Assembly: GCA_965602635.1 (NCBI GenBank)
Contig: CBFCZU010000117.1
Location: 1-13,709, forward strand
Length of the DNA stretch: 13,709 nt
Origin: CBFCZU01 sp965602635
GTDB taxonomy: Bacteria > Planctomycetota > Phycisphaerae > SM23-33
Reading direction: 5' to 3'
The position numbers were made by a program, and so were the translations under genes. The notes beneath the pieces are model-generated. The model was given only the letters and a program-made list of their open reading frames with translations. It was not told the origin of the DNA and made no database searches. Positions 1-6,387 of this stretch are shown one piece after another (position 1 is the stretch's first letter; each line of letters starts with the position of its first letter).

Positions 1-723
1 CTCGACGACTACGTGGACTGCATGCGCGAGTTCTGCACGCGGATGAAGGAACGCGGGGCCATCGGGATCAAGGACCAGACCGCCTACAGCCGCATCATCG
101 CCTACGAGAGCAGCACGCGGCCCGAGGCCGAGAAGCTGTTCGGCTTCATCATGGACGACCCGCGGCGGTCGCTTGGCTACCCGGCCGCAAAGCCGCTGGA
201 CGACTTCCTCATGCACGAGCTGATGCGGATCGCCCGCGACCTCGAGCTGCCCGTGCAGATACACACCGGGCACATGGCCGGCATCCGCAACGACGTGACA
301 AAGACCAACGCCGCCCACTTGCGCTGCCTGCTCGAGCTGCACCGCGACGTGAACTTCGACCTGTTCCACGGCAACTGGCCCTACGCCGGCGACTGGCTGT
401 TCCTGGGCAAGAACTACCCCAACGTCGCCCTCGACTGCTGCTGGCTGCACGTCATCGACCCGCGCTATTCCCGGCGGGTGCTGGCCGACGCGCTGGTGAC
501 CGTGCCGCAGTCGAAGGTCATGGGCTTCGGCGGCGACTACGGGGCACTGGAGTTCGCCTGCGGGCACCTGGTGGTCGCGCGGGACAACATCGCCGCCGCC
601 CTGGCCAAGATGGTGGACGACGACTGGTTGGGGATCGACGAGGCGCGACAGGTGGCGGCCGACTGGCTGTTCAACAATCCGAACGAGTTCTTCAAACTCG
701 GCTTCGAGCCCATCACGATTTGA
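1..723 (+). CDS. Amidohydrolase family protein (amidohydrolase_2-like), 5'-truncated by window edge
   Basis: The reading frame is open from base 1, so this is the last 240 codons of a longer gene whose start lies outside the window. It aligns without gaps to residues 193-432 of the intact paralogue at 1462-2760, at about 75% identity by hand count. Metal-site candidates of the amidohydrolase TIM barrel are present: the His of QIHTG, the His of LFHGNWP and the Asp of FGGDYG (codon at 535-537). The N-terminal HxH motif must lie upstream. Members of this superfamily are metal-dependent hydrolases, decarboxylases, lactonases or isomerases, and the substrate here is unknown. The ending NNPNEFFKL resembles the usual 'NP..LF' C-terminus of amidohydrolase_2 proteins. 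The next gene starts 46 bases downstream on the same strand, so cotranscription is likely. Nothing in the visible part suggests a pseudogene. Confidence 0.88.
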   Translation, partial: LDDYVDCMREFCTRMKERGAIGIKDQTAYSRIIAYESSTRPEAEKLFGFIMDDPRRSLGYPAAKPLDDFLMHELMRIARDLELPVQIHTGHMAGIRNDVTKTNAAHLRCLLELHRDVNFDLFHGNWPYAGDWLFLGKNYPNVALDCCWLHVIDPRYSRRVLADALVTVPQSKVMGFGGDYGALEFACGHLVVARDNIAAALAKMVDDDWLGIDEARQVAADWLFNNPNEFFKLGFEPITI

Positions 724-769
724 ACGTTCCTGCCCAACCGGACTGGTGCGCGCCAGCACAGGAGCTCGA

Positions 770-1426
770 ATGAAAGCCGTCCTGCTGATCCAGCATTGTC
801 AATCGGTACATCACGTGACGAACCTGACCGGCGGATGGACCGACACGCCTCTAACGGACTTCGGGCGGCGGCAGGCGACGGCCGTGGCGGCGAGGGCCGC
901 GCGCATGATCGGGAAGGACCCGTGCCGAATCTACGCCAGCGACCTCCAACGAGCTTGGCAGACGGCCGAGATCGTGGCTCGCGAACTCCAAGTCGAGCCC
1001 GTGGCGGCGCCCGAGCTGCGGGAGAACAACGGCGGCATCGTCACCGGCAAGACGCGCGAATGGGCAGAGGCAAACATCAACATGGACAACTGGTCGCTCT
1101 TTGATTGGCACGGCTTCCCCGGCGGAGAGACGACACGCCAGTTCTACCACCGCGTGGCCGGCTGGCTGGAGCAGCTCTGGCAGACGCACCCTGAGGGCGA
1201 AGTGCCAATCCTCGTCGGCCACGGCGGGTCGATCAGTCATGTGGTGGTGTGGTGGCTAGGGCTCCCGCTGGACGTGCTCCCGGACCGGCATCCATTCGTC
1301 GGCTCGCCCGGCGGGCTGGGTGTCCTGCGCGTCAACCGCCATGGGCAGCGAGTGATCGGCGTCCTCAACGACCTGGCACACCTACGCCAGGCGAACCTGG
1401 AAGAGGAGATACCGCTGTCCGACTGA
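770..1426 (+). CDS. Histidine phosphatase (phosphoglycerate mutase-like) family protein with altered RHG motif
   Basis: This 218-residue protein has the histidine-phosphatase fold signature. Phosphoacceptor His9 lies near the N-terminus, SDLQRAWQTA supplies Arg61, ELRENNGG supplies the acidic residue Glu85, and VGHGGSIS supplies the second catalytic His151. The normal RHG motif reads Q8-H9-C10, so the conserved phosphate-binding Arg and the Gly are both replaced. That could alter or abolish phosphatase activity, or mark a subfamily. The likely role is hydrolysis of a small phosphorylated metabolite in the cytoplasm; the substrate is unknown. I chose ATG 770 over the in-frame GTG at 746 because GGAG at 761-764 sits 5 bases before the ATG and the family motif begins about 8 residues in. 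It lies between two paralogous amidohydrolases with gaps of 46 and 35 bases, which suggests one transcript. Confidence 0.9.
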   Translation: MKAVLLIQHCQSVHHVTNLTGGWTDTPLTDFGRRQATAVAARAARMIGKDPCRIYASDLQRAWQTAEIVARELQVEPVAAPELRENNGGIVTGKTREWAEANINMDNWSLFDWHGFPGGETTRQFYHRVAGWLEQLWQTHPEGEVPILVGHGGSISHVVVWWLGLPLDVLPDRHPFVGSPGGLGVLRVNRHGQRVIGVLNDLAHLRQANLEEEIPLSD

Positions 1427-1461
1427 ATCCCAGTTGCCCTTCAAGCGGAAAGGACCGTGAC

Positions 1462-2760
1462 ATGCCAAGAGGCAAGACATACGAGGCGCTGCGGGGCGAC
1501 ATCGAGAACGTCCCGGTCATCAACACGCACGAGCATTTCTACGGCCCGGACGACCAGCCCGAGCACAAAGAGCCCATCGCCTCGCTGACCTGCGGCTACA
1601 TTCGCAGCGACCTGTCGCTGGTGGGCGGGGAGGACCTGATCGAGTGGCTGGGCGACCCGAAGGTGCCCACCGAGGAGAAGTGGCCCGTCTTCGAGCCGCT
1701 CTGGCGCCGGACCGAGCACACCGCCTACGCCCGCGTGACGAAGCTGATCCTCGCCAAGGAGTACGGCGTGGACGAGATGTCGCTGGAGGCGCTCAAGGGC
1801 ATCGCGGGCAAGCTGGTGGACTTCCGCGAAAAGAAGGCCTACGAGGAGCGGATGGGTCGCGCGGGCATCCGCTGCGCGCTGGTCAACATCTCGATCGACT
1901 GGAAGAAGTTCCTGGCCCGCGAGATCGAGCTGCACGAGACGGCCAGGGTCTTGATCCCCCTGCCGGAGCTGCACGCGGTGCGCACCTACGACGCCGTCCA
2001 GCAGATCGGCGGGTGGGTCGGCAGGAAGGCGACGAGCCTCGACCAGTACGTTGACTGCCTGCGCGAGTTCTGCGCTGCGATGAAGGCCCGCGGGGCGATC
2101 GGCATGAAGGACCAGTCCGGCTACAACCGGGTCATCCAGTACGAAAGCGGCACGCGCGGCGAGGCCGAGAGGCTCTTCGGCTTCATCATGGACGACCCGC
2201 GGCGGTCGCTCGGCTGGCCGCAGGCGAAGCCGCTGAGCGACTTCCTGTTTCACGAGCTGATGCGTTTCGCCCGCGAGCTGGACCTGCCGGTGCAGATTCA
2301 CACCGGCTACCTGGCCGGGGTCCGCAACGACGTGGCCAAGGCCAACGCCGCCCACTTCCGCTCCGTGCTGGAGCTGCACCGCGACGTCAAGTTCGACCTG
2401 TTCCACGGCAACTGGCCGTACGCCGGCGACTGGCTGTTCCTGGGCAAGAACTACCCCAACGTCGTGCTGGACTGCTGCTGGCTGTTCAGTTGCGACCCGC
2501 GCTACGCCCGGCGGGTGCTGGGCGACGCGGTGGTGGCCATCCCGCACTCGAAGCTCTTCGCCTTCGGCGGGGACTACGGCGCCCTGGAGTACACGTGCGC
2601 CCACCTGGAGATCGCCCGCGACACGGTCGCCGCCGCCCTGGCCGACATGGTTGACGACGGCTGGCTGGGGATCGACCAGGCACGCCAGGTGGCGGCCGAC
2701 TGGCTGTTCAACAACCCAAACGAGCTCTTCAAACTCCGCTTCGACCCGGCCAGCGTGTAG
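1462..2760 (+). CDS. Amidohydrolase family protein (amidohydrolase_2-like), full length
   Basis: This 432-residue metal-dependent amidohydrolase-superfamily protein is predicted to be cytoplasmic, with no signal peptide. The N-terminal metal-binding HxH is in INTHEHF (His23, His25). Further candidate ligands are His280 (QIHTG), His315 (LFHGNWP) and Asp371 (FGGDYG), in the order expected for a TIM-barrel amidohydrolase. The protein ends in NNPNELFKL. The frame is open back to 1249, but I chose ATG 1462: AAGGA at 1450-1454 is 7 bases before it, the HxH falls at the usual N-terminal position, and the extra upstream codons overlap the phosphatase gene in another frame. It is a close paralogue of the truncated gene at 1-723. 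Its stop lies only 4 bases from the stop of the convergent gene at 2765. The substrate is unknown. Uronate isomerases are a distant relative with a similar layout, but I cannot assign that function. Confidence 0.9.
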   Translation: MPRGKTYEALRGDIENVPVINTHEHFYGPDDQPEHKEPIASLTCGYIRSDLSLVGGEDLIEWLGDPKVPTEEKWPVFEPLWRRTEHTAYARVTKLILAKEYGVDEMSLEALKGIAGKLVDFREKKAYEERMGRAGIRCALVNISIDWKKFLAREIELHETARVLIPLPELHAVRTYDAVQQIGGWVGRKATSLDQYVDCLREFCAAMKARGAIGMKDQSGYNRVIQYESGTRGEAERLFGFIMDDPRRSLGWPQAKPLSDFLFHELMRFARELDLPVQIHTGYLAGVRNDVAKANAAHFRSVLELHRDVKFDLFHGNWPYAGDWLFLGKNYPNVVLDCCWLFSCDPRYARRVLGDAVVAIPHSKLFAFGGDYGALEYTCAHLEIARDTVAAALADMVDDGWLGIDQARQVAADWLFNNPNELFKLRFDPASV

Positions 2761-2764
2761 CAGC

Positions 2765-4129
2765 TCACGGCGAGTAGTAGTTATAGCACTGCTTGAGGCG
2801 GCGGTAGTTGCGGTCGGTCCAGAGGCGTTTTTCCTTCGGCCGCGGATTGGCGGCGCGGTTCTGATAGACGTGCAGCTCGCCGCCGGCCAGGACGATTACC
2901 TCTTCGCGCCAGTCGCCCCTAACGTCGGCCACCAGCAGGCGGTCGCATTTCTCCCTGAAGCGGGCCACAAACCGGCCGCTGAGCGGCTCGAAGATGCACA
3001 CGTCACCGCTCTTGTGGCGCTCCTTGGCGCACGCCAACTGCTGCCGCCTGCCCGTCCAGTCGATGGTGAAGATCGTCTCCACGCCGCGGGCCGTCCAGCC
3101 GGGCGGGGCGACGTCGTCCATCTTGTAGGTGAACACCACCTCACCCTTGGAGTTGAGGACGAACGGCTTCTGGTGCTCGTTGAACCGCGAGCGTGACCAG
3201 ATGAATATCTCGTCCGAGCCTTTCTTGAACCGCCCCACGGCCGCGTTCTGCGGCTCCCACCCCTTGTGGGTCTTGCGCCAGATGGGCCCGGCCGGGCCGA
3301 CGACCTGCACGTGGTTGCTGCCTTCCTCCAGCAGGACAACTTCCAGGCCGCGCACGTCGGGCCTGACGTCGGCCACGAACACGCTATCCATGTGCCCGCG
3401 GAACTTCGCCGCCCTGGCCAGCAGCTTGCCCTTGGCCGAAAGAATCGTGGCGCCCAGGACCTCGTCACGCCCATCGCCGTCGATGTCCGCCAGCCGGGCC
3501 GAGTTGTGGGCGCAGGAGACAAACTTGTCGGTGGTCCAGAGCGGCTTGCCGCCCTTGACAAGCTCCTCGACGGCATACGCGGCCAGGTACCGGCCCACGC
3601 GGTAGCCGCGCTTGTTAGTGGCCTGGAGTAGCAGGTCGCGGTCGTCGCCGACGCCGCGGAAGTCGGCGATCATGGCCACCTCCCAGCGGGCGGCGCCTTC
3701 GGGCACCGGAGGCTTCGCCTCTGCCTCCTGCCGCCCGGTCGCCCCGTCCACCACGTGGACCACCGAATCCCTGGTGAGGAAGACTACCTCGCACTTGCCG
3801 TCGCCGTCCACGTCCCCGGCGGCCACGCCGGGACCGCAGTGCCCCGGCAGCCCCTGGCTCTCGCTCTGCCCACCCACGGCGACGTCGGCCTTCTCGATCC
3901 AGAGCTTGCGGCCGTCGCTGCCATAGACGGCCAGGTGCCCGGGGACGGTGACCAGATAGTCCATCTTCCCGTCACCGTTCACGTCGGCGACGATGATCCC
4001 CCCGGCCGAGGTCTTGGGAGCGGGGATGGCCAGCTTGATGACCAGGGGCTTGGGCTTGTCGGGCGGCTCCGCCGCCGACATGGAAGACAGGCACAGGACG
4101 GCCGCGATGGCTGCGCAGGCGCATTTCAT
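2765..4129 (-). CDS. Secreted FG-GAP/VCBS-repeat beta-propeller protein, PL11 rhamnogalacturonan-lyase-like
   Basis: The 454-residue product starts with a Sec signal peptide (about residues 1-20, ending SMSAA), so it should act outside the cytoplasm. Repeated calcium-binding D-x-(D/N)-G-D-G-x-x-(D/E) loops are seen at residues 49-57 (DVNGDGKMD), 106-114 (DVDGDGKCE) and 215-223 (DIDGDGRDE). Weaker blade repeats occur near 155, 253 and 401. This pattern is typical of FG-GAP/VCBS propellers. The C-terminal part, with ADVRGDWREEVIV (401-413) and a YR...YNYY ending, recalls the propeller of family PL11 rhamnogalacturonan lyases such as YesW. The N-terminal beta-sandwich domain of those enzymes is absent, so catalytic activity is uncertain and it may only bind polysaccharide. 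ATG 4129 was chosen over an upstream in-frame start at 4165 because it begins the signal peptide and has GGAG at 4137-4140. It lies 32 bases downstream of the isomerase gene, probably in one operon. Confidence 0.85.
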   Translation of the reverse strand: MKCACAAIAAVLCLSSMSAAEPPDKPKPLVIKLAIPAPKTSAGGIIVADVNGDGKMDYLVTVPGHLAVYGSDGRKLWIEKADVAVGGQSESQGLPGHCGPGVAAGDVDGDGKCEVVFLTRDSVVHVVDGATGRQEAEAKPPVPEGAARWEVAMIADFRGVGDDRDLLLQATNKRGYRVGRYLAAYAVEELVKGGKPLWTTDKFVSCAHNSARLADIDGDGRDEVLGATILSAKGKLLARAAKFRGHMDSVFVADVRPDVRGLEVVLLEEGSNHVQVVGPAGPIWRKTHKGWEPQNAAVGRFKKGSDEIFIWSRSRFNEHQKPFVLNSKGEVVFTYKMDDVAPPGWTARGVETIFTIDWTGRRQQLACAKERHKSGDVCIFEPLSGRFVARFREKCDRLLVADVRGDWREEVIVLAGGELHVYQNRAANPRPKEKRLWTDRNYRRLKQCYNYYSP

Positions 4130-4161
4130 CGTGCTTCTCCAGTCGGCAGGCGGCAAGGCCA

Positions 4162-4926
4162 TCACAGGCCGCGCAGGAAGCTGACGGCGTGTTTGATGTC
4201 AGCCAGCGGGTCCGGGCCGCTCTCGCGCTCGATGGTGTGGAAGCCGTCGAAGCCCAGCTCGCCCATCAGGGCCAGGTACGGCGGGAAGTTCACGTCGCCT
4301 TCGCCCAGCGCGACCTCGCCGTCGTTGCGCTTGCCGTCCTTGGCGTGGGCGTGGACGATGTACTTGGCCAGGTCGCGGGCCGACTGCATGTGGTCGTAGC
4401 CGCGCATGACGAGGTTGGCGGGGTCGAAGTTGGCGCCGATGCCGCGGCTCTGCACGCTGGAAAGCAGCGCCGCCAGCACGGCCCCTGCCTCCGGGCCGGT
4501 CTCGGTGGCGAAGGTCACGCCGTTGCCCTCGGCGTAGCCGGCCACCTCCTCCAGCCGCCGGCGCATCGGGTCGCAGACCTTCGGGTCCAGGTCCTCGGGC
4601 ACCTCGCCGATGTGCGTGGTGACGATGTCCGTGCCCAGGTCGATGGCCTGATCGACGGCGGCCTTGAGCTTGGGGACGATTTCCTCGGCCCGGTCGTCGG
4701 TCAGGCTGACGCCGAAGTCGGCGCACGTGGCCGAGAGCACAAGCCCGCGCGACTCGTACGCCTTGCGGAACGCCGCCCGGGCATCCGCCGACATGTTCTC
4801 GGCCAGCATCTCGCCCCGGGTGACGTAAATCTGGAAGCCGTCCACGCCCAGCCGGCTGCTGGTGTCCATCGCCTCGTCCAGCGGCAGGCCCATGTTGTCG
4901 AGGAAAACGCCGATCTTTATCTTCAT
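4162..4926 (-). CDS. Sugar phosphate isomerase/epimerase (xylose-isomerase-like TIM barrel)
   Basis: This 254-residue cytoplasmic protein belongs to the AP-endonuclease-2/xylose-isomerase-like TIM-barrel family. Candidate divalent-metal ligands are Glu142 (ATETG), Asp168 (NFDPANL), His194 (VHAHAKDG) and Glu233 (HTIERE). His105 (TTHIG) is also conserved in such enzymes. The segment ALGEGDVNFPPYLALMGELGFDGF (split around residues 207-229) is the usual 'G.G.v.f......l...gy.G' ending of the family. Relatives interconvert ketoses, epimerise C3 or act on inositol derivatives; the substrate here is unknown. ATG 4926 is preceded by AAGGTGAG about 8 bases upstream. The FG-GAP/PL11-like protein follows after 32 bases, so polysaccharide handling outside and sugar isomerisation inside may be linked; that link is inference. 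Confidence 0.9.
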   Translation of the reverse strand: MKIKIGVFLDNMGLPLDEAMDTSSRLGVDGFQIYVTRGEMLAENMSADARAAFRKAYESRGLVLSATCADFGVSLTDDRAEEIVPKLKAAVDQAIDLGTDIVTTHIGEVPEDLDPKVCDPMRRRLEEVAGYAEGNGVTFATETGPEAGAVLAALLSSVQSRGIGANFDPANLVMRGYDHMQSARDLAKYIVHAHAKDGKRNDGEVALGEGDVNFPPYLALMGELGFDGFHTIERESGPDPLADIKHAVSFLRGL

Positions 4927-5151
4927 GGCTGGTTCTCACCTTCGTGCGATCGCCAAGACTCGTTCAGCAGGCCGACGGCTCGGCCCGCACCCAAACAGAC
5001 AGACCACGAATTACACGAATTGAACGCGGATTTCACGAACGCACTTTTATTCGGACTCGGTTTTCCGTGGAATTCCCACCTTCATCCGTGCTGAAACATC
5101 CCCCTGTGGCTGGGAGGAACCCGTCGAGGCATTCGCCCCCCCGCGGCAGGT
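4927..5151. repeat. Intergenic spacer with CACGAATT/CCGTGG repeat cluster
   Basis: This 225-base spacer is clearly AT-richer than its flanks in its centre (about 4995-5100) and holds no convincing gene. It contains CACGAATT at 5005-5012 and again at 5014-5021, TTCACGAA at 5032-5039, then oppositely oriented relatives: TCCGTGG (5064-5070), ATCCGTG (5084-5090) and CTGTGGC (5104-5110). Arrays of this kind ('ttcgtgtaattcgtgg', 'catccgtg..tccgtgg') are, from memory, dispersed through intergenic DNA of many environmental bacteria, including planctomycetes, and give spurious small ORFs. No terminal inverted repeats or target duplication are visible. The spacer must also carry the promoter of the isomerase gene, which I could not place. 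Confidence 0.5.
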
Positions 5152-5373
5152 TCAGCCGGAGGTCTGATAGATCGCGGGTCGGTAGCGAGGTGGCGGAATG
5201 GGCTTGCCCGCCTCTCGGGCCGCTTGCAGCCAGGCCTCCTTCGCCTTCTCCAGCTCGGCCAGCGCCGCCTCCGGCGTGTCCCCGAACGCCGAACACGACT
5301 GAAGGTCTGGAATGTCGGCGATGTATCCGCCGTCTTCCTCGCTGAAGAAGATATTGATGTGGTAGTCGGCCAT
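5152..5373 (-). CDS. Solitary HicB-family antitoxin-like protein
   Basis: This 73-residue protein matches the HicB antitoxin N-terminal fold. It has an alternating beta-strand start (DYHINIFFSEEDGGYIADIPDL), then the typical 'cs..GdTpeeAl.el..a...wl..a...G.piP.P' region with FGDTPEAALAELEKA and GKPIPPPRY. HicB proteins normally neutralise HicA mRNA-interferase toxins and autoregulate their operon. No HicA reading frame is visible on either side, and no C-terminal DNA-binding (HTH or RHH) domain is present. It could therefore be an orphan antitoxin or a domesticated HicB-like protein. I prefer ATG 5373, with GAGG about 7 bases upstream; an alternative ATG at 5379 adds two residues, but the purine stretch then abuts the codon. 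It follows yggS by 54 bases on the same strand. Confidence 0.8.
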   Translation of the reverse strand: MADYHINIFFSEEDGGYIADIPDLQSCSAFGDTPEAALAELEKAKEAWLQAAREAGKPIPPPRYRPAIYQTSG

Positions 5374-5427
5374 GGTCATTCCTCGGCAGTCCCCGTCCAA
5401 TGCCCGGCCTGGGTGCCAGCGCCGCGG

Positions 5428-6153
5428 TTACTCGAAGATCGCCGTTCCGACGCGGATGATGGTGGCGCCCTCCTCGACGGCGACCTGGTAGTCCTGGCTC
5501 ATTCCCATCGAGAGCTGGCGAAATTCCTTTCCGCCGACCTTCTCGGAGATCATGTCCTCGAAGATTTCGCGGAGCCTCACGAACGTCGGGCGTGCCTTCT
5601 CCGGGTCGCTGGTCAGGGGGGCCATGGTCATCAGCCCCAGCAGGCGGAGGTTGCGGAGCGTGCAGATCTGCTCGGCCAGGTGTGTCACCGCGCCGACGGC
5701 GACGCCGTACTTCTGGTCCTCGCCGGAGCAGTTGACCTCCAGCAGGACGTTGGCGACAAGCCCAGCCCGCTCGCCGCGGGTGTCGATGTCCTCGGCCAGG
5801 CGGAGCGAATCGACCGAGTGGATCATCTCCACGACGGGCAGCACCTGCCTGACCTTGTTCCGCTGAAGGTGCCCGACCATGTGCCAGCGGACGGCCGGAG
5901 CCGGGGTCTTGCGCCGCCGGCCGAGCCACTCGGCCACCTCGCCGACCCGGGGCATGAGCTGCTGGACGCGGTTCTCACCCAGATCGGTCACACCCAGCTC
6001 GATGAGCGCCTTGACCTGTTCGATGCCGACGGCCTTGGTTACGGCGACAAGCTGAACACTGCCGCCGTCGCGCCCCGCGCGCGCCGCCGCGACCGCGACG
6101 TTCGCCCGGATGCGCTTCACGTTCTCGCCGATCTGCCTGCGCGTCACTGCCAT
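5428..6153 (-). CDS. yggS: YggS family pyridoxal phosphate homeostasis protein (PLPBP)
   Basis: The 241-residue protein has the family's hallmark motifs in order: VAVTK with the PLP-binding Lys40, GENRVQ (59-64), WHMVGHLQRNK (90-100) and SMGMSQDYQVAV (215-226). The phosphate-binding VRVGTAIFE-type end reads IIRVGTAIFE. Members bind PLP without a known catalytic reaction. They buffer vitamin B6 and affect amino- and keto-acid balance in the cytoplasm. Length and motif spacing are normal for the family. ATG 6153 has no good Shine-Dalgarno sequence. A candidate sigma70-type promoter just upstream would start transcription about 2 bases before the ATG, suggesting a nearly leaderless mRNA. The HicB-like gene follows downstream. 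Upstream is a divergent spacer that contains a MITE-like element. Confidence 0.95.
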   Translation of the reverse strand: MAVTRRQIGENVKRIRANVAVAAARAGRDGGSVQLVAVTKAVGIEQVKALIELGVTDLGENRVQQLMPRVGEVAEWLGRRRKTPAPAVRWHMVGHLQRNKVRQVLPVVEMIHSVDSLRLAEDIDTRGERAGLVANVLLEVNCSGEDQKYGVAVGAVTHLAEQICTLRNLRLLGLMTMAPLTSDPEKARPTFVRLREIFEDMISEKVGGKEFRQLSMGMSQDYQVAVEEGATIIRVGTAIFE

Positions 6154-6162
6154 GTCGCCAAG

Positions 6163-6191
6163 AGACTAGCAGATACCGCGAGCCCTGCCAA
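6163..6191 (-). promoter_or_regulatory. Candidate sigma70-type promoter for yggS
   Basis: Read on the - strand, TTGGCA (6191-6186) and TAGTCT (6168-6163) are separated by exactly 17 bases. The -35 box is good and the -10 box is poor (3 of 6 matches). The predicted transcription start is about 2 bases before ATG 6153. The last base of the -35 box coincides with the first base of the direct repeat that borders the MITE-like element. Confidence 0.35.
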
Positions 6192-6201
6192 GCGGCTGGG
6201 G
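6191..6201. repeat. Left copy of direct repeat flanking the MITE-like element (candidate target-site duplication)
   Basis: AGCGGCTGGGG at 6191-6201 is repeated exactly at 6334-6344, directly outside the right terminal inverted repeat. Because the terminal repeats begin with G residues, the true duplication could be 9 to 11 bases long. Confidence 0.65.
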
Positions 6202-6333
6202 GTGCATTAAGGTTTTGGGGATGGGGCTCTGGTGGCACAGGCTTGTAGCCTGTGCACGCGGGCCGGCTGTCCAGGCGCACAGGTTGGAAACCTGTGCCAC
6301 CGCGGTCAGTACCCCCAAAACCTTAATGCACCC
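6200..6333. mobile_element. MITE-like non-autonomous element with 21-bp perfect terminal inverted repeats and two internal hairpins
   Basis: The element is about 134 bases long. Its left end, 6200-6220 (GGGTGCATTAAGG...), is a perfect reverse complement of its right end, 6313-6333 (...CCTTAATGCACCC), over 21 bases. Inside are two hairpins with 9-bp stems and 3-base loops: 6235-6243/6247-6255 (GCACAGGCT) and 6277-6285/6289-6297 (GCACAGGTT). In addition, GGTGGCACAGG at 6231-6241 pairs perfectly with 6291-6301, so the whole unit can also fold as one long structure. No transposase is encoded, so mobilisation would need an enzyme supplied in trans. The flanking 9-11 bp direct repeat supports transposition. 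The internal GCACAGG...CCTGTGC hairpins resemble REP-like palindromes I recall from planctomycete genomes. Confidence 0.75.
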
Positions 6334-6344
6334 AGCGGCTGGGG
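6334..6344. repeat. Right copy of direct repeat flanking the MITE-like element
   Basis: AGCGGCTGGGG at 6334-6344 is identical to 6191-6201. Removing one copy plus the element would rejoin the sequence into a short spacer of roughly 15 bases between the two candidate -35 boxes. Confidence 0.65.
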
Positions 6345-6349
6345 CGAGC

Positions 6350-6378
6350 TTGACGGGATGCGCGCCCGGCGATAGCAT
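6350..6378 (+). promoter_or_regulatory. Candidate sigma70-type promoter for the HEAT-repeat protein gene
   Basis: TTGACG (6350-6355) and TAGCAT (6373-6378) are separated by 17 bases, with 5 of 6 and 4 of 6 consensus matches. The predicted start of transcription (about 6385) is only about 3 bases before ATG 6388, and no Shine-Dalgarno sequence is present, so the mRNA would be essentially leaderless. It begins 6 bases after the right direct repeat of the MITE-like element. Confidence 0.5.
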
Positions 6379-6387
6379 CGCGGCGGC

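Noticed and set aside
1249..1461. An N-terminal extension of the amidohydrolase frame back to 1249
   Set aside because: It overlaps the phosphatase gene in a different frame, is Arg/Pro-rich, and the start at 1462 has a good Shine-Dalgarno sequence and the correct position of HxH.
1441..2604. A 387-codon - strand open frame opposite the full-length amidohydrolase
   Set aside because: It is a shadow of GC-biased third positions on the opposite strand. The + strand frame carries all the amidohydrolase motifs.
4189..5094. A 301-codon + strand open frame opposite the TIM-barrel isomerase
   Set aside because: It is Val/Gly/Ala/Arg-rich shadow coding that runs into the CACGAATT repeat cluster; the isomerase on the other strand has its metal ligands and start signals.
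5224..6210. A 328-codon + strand open frame opposite yggS and the HicB-like gene
   Set aside because: Both - strand genes show complete family motifs; the + strand translation has none.
6231..6301. Two similar palindromes considered as a CRISPR array or Rho-independent terminators
   Set aside because: There are only two units, in inverted rather than direct arrangement, within longer terminal repeats. There is no T-run, and the spacer lies between divergent gene starts, where a terminator is not expected.
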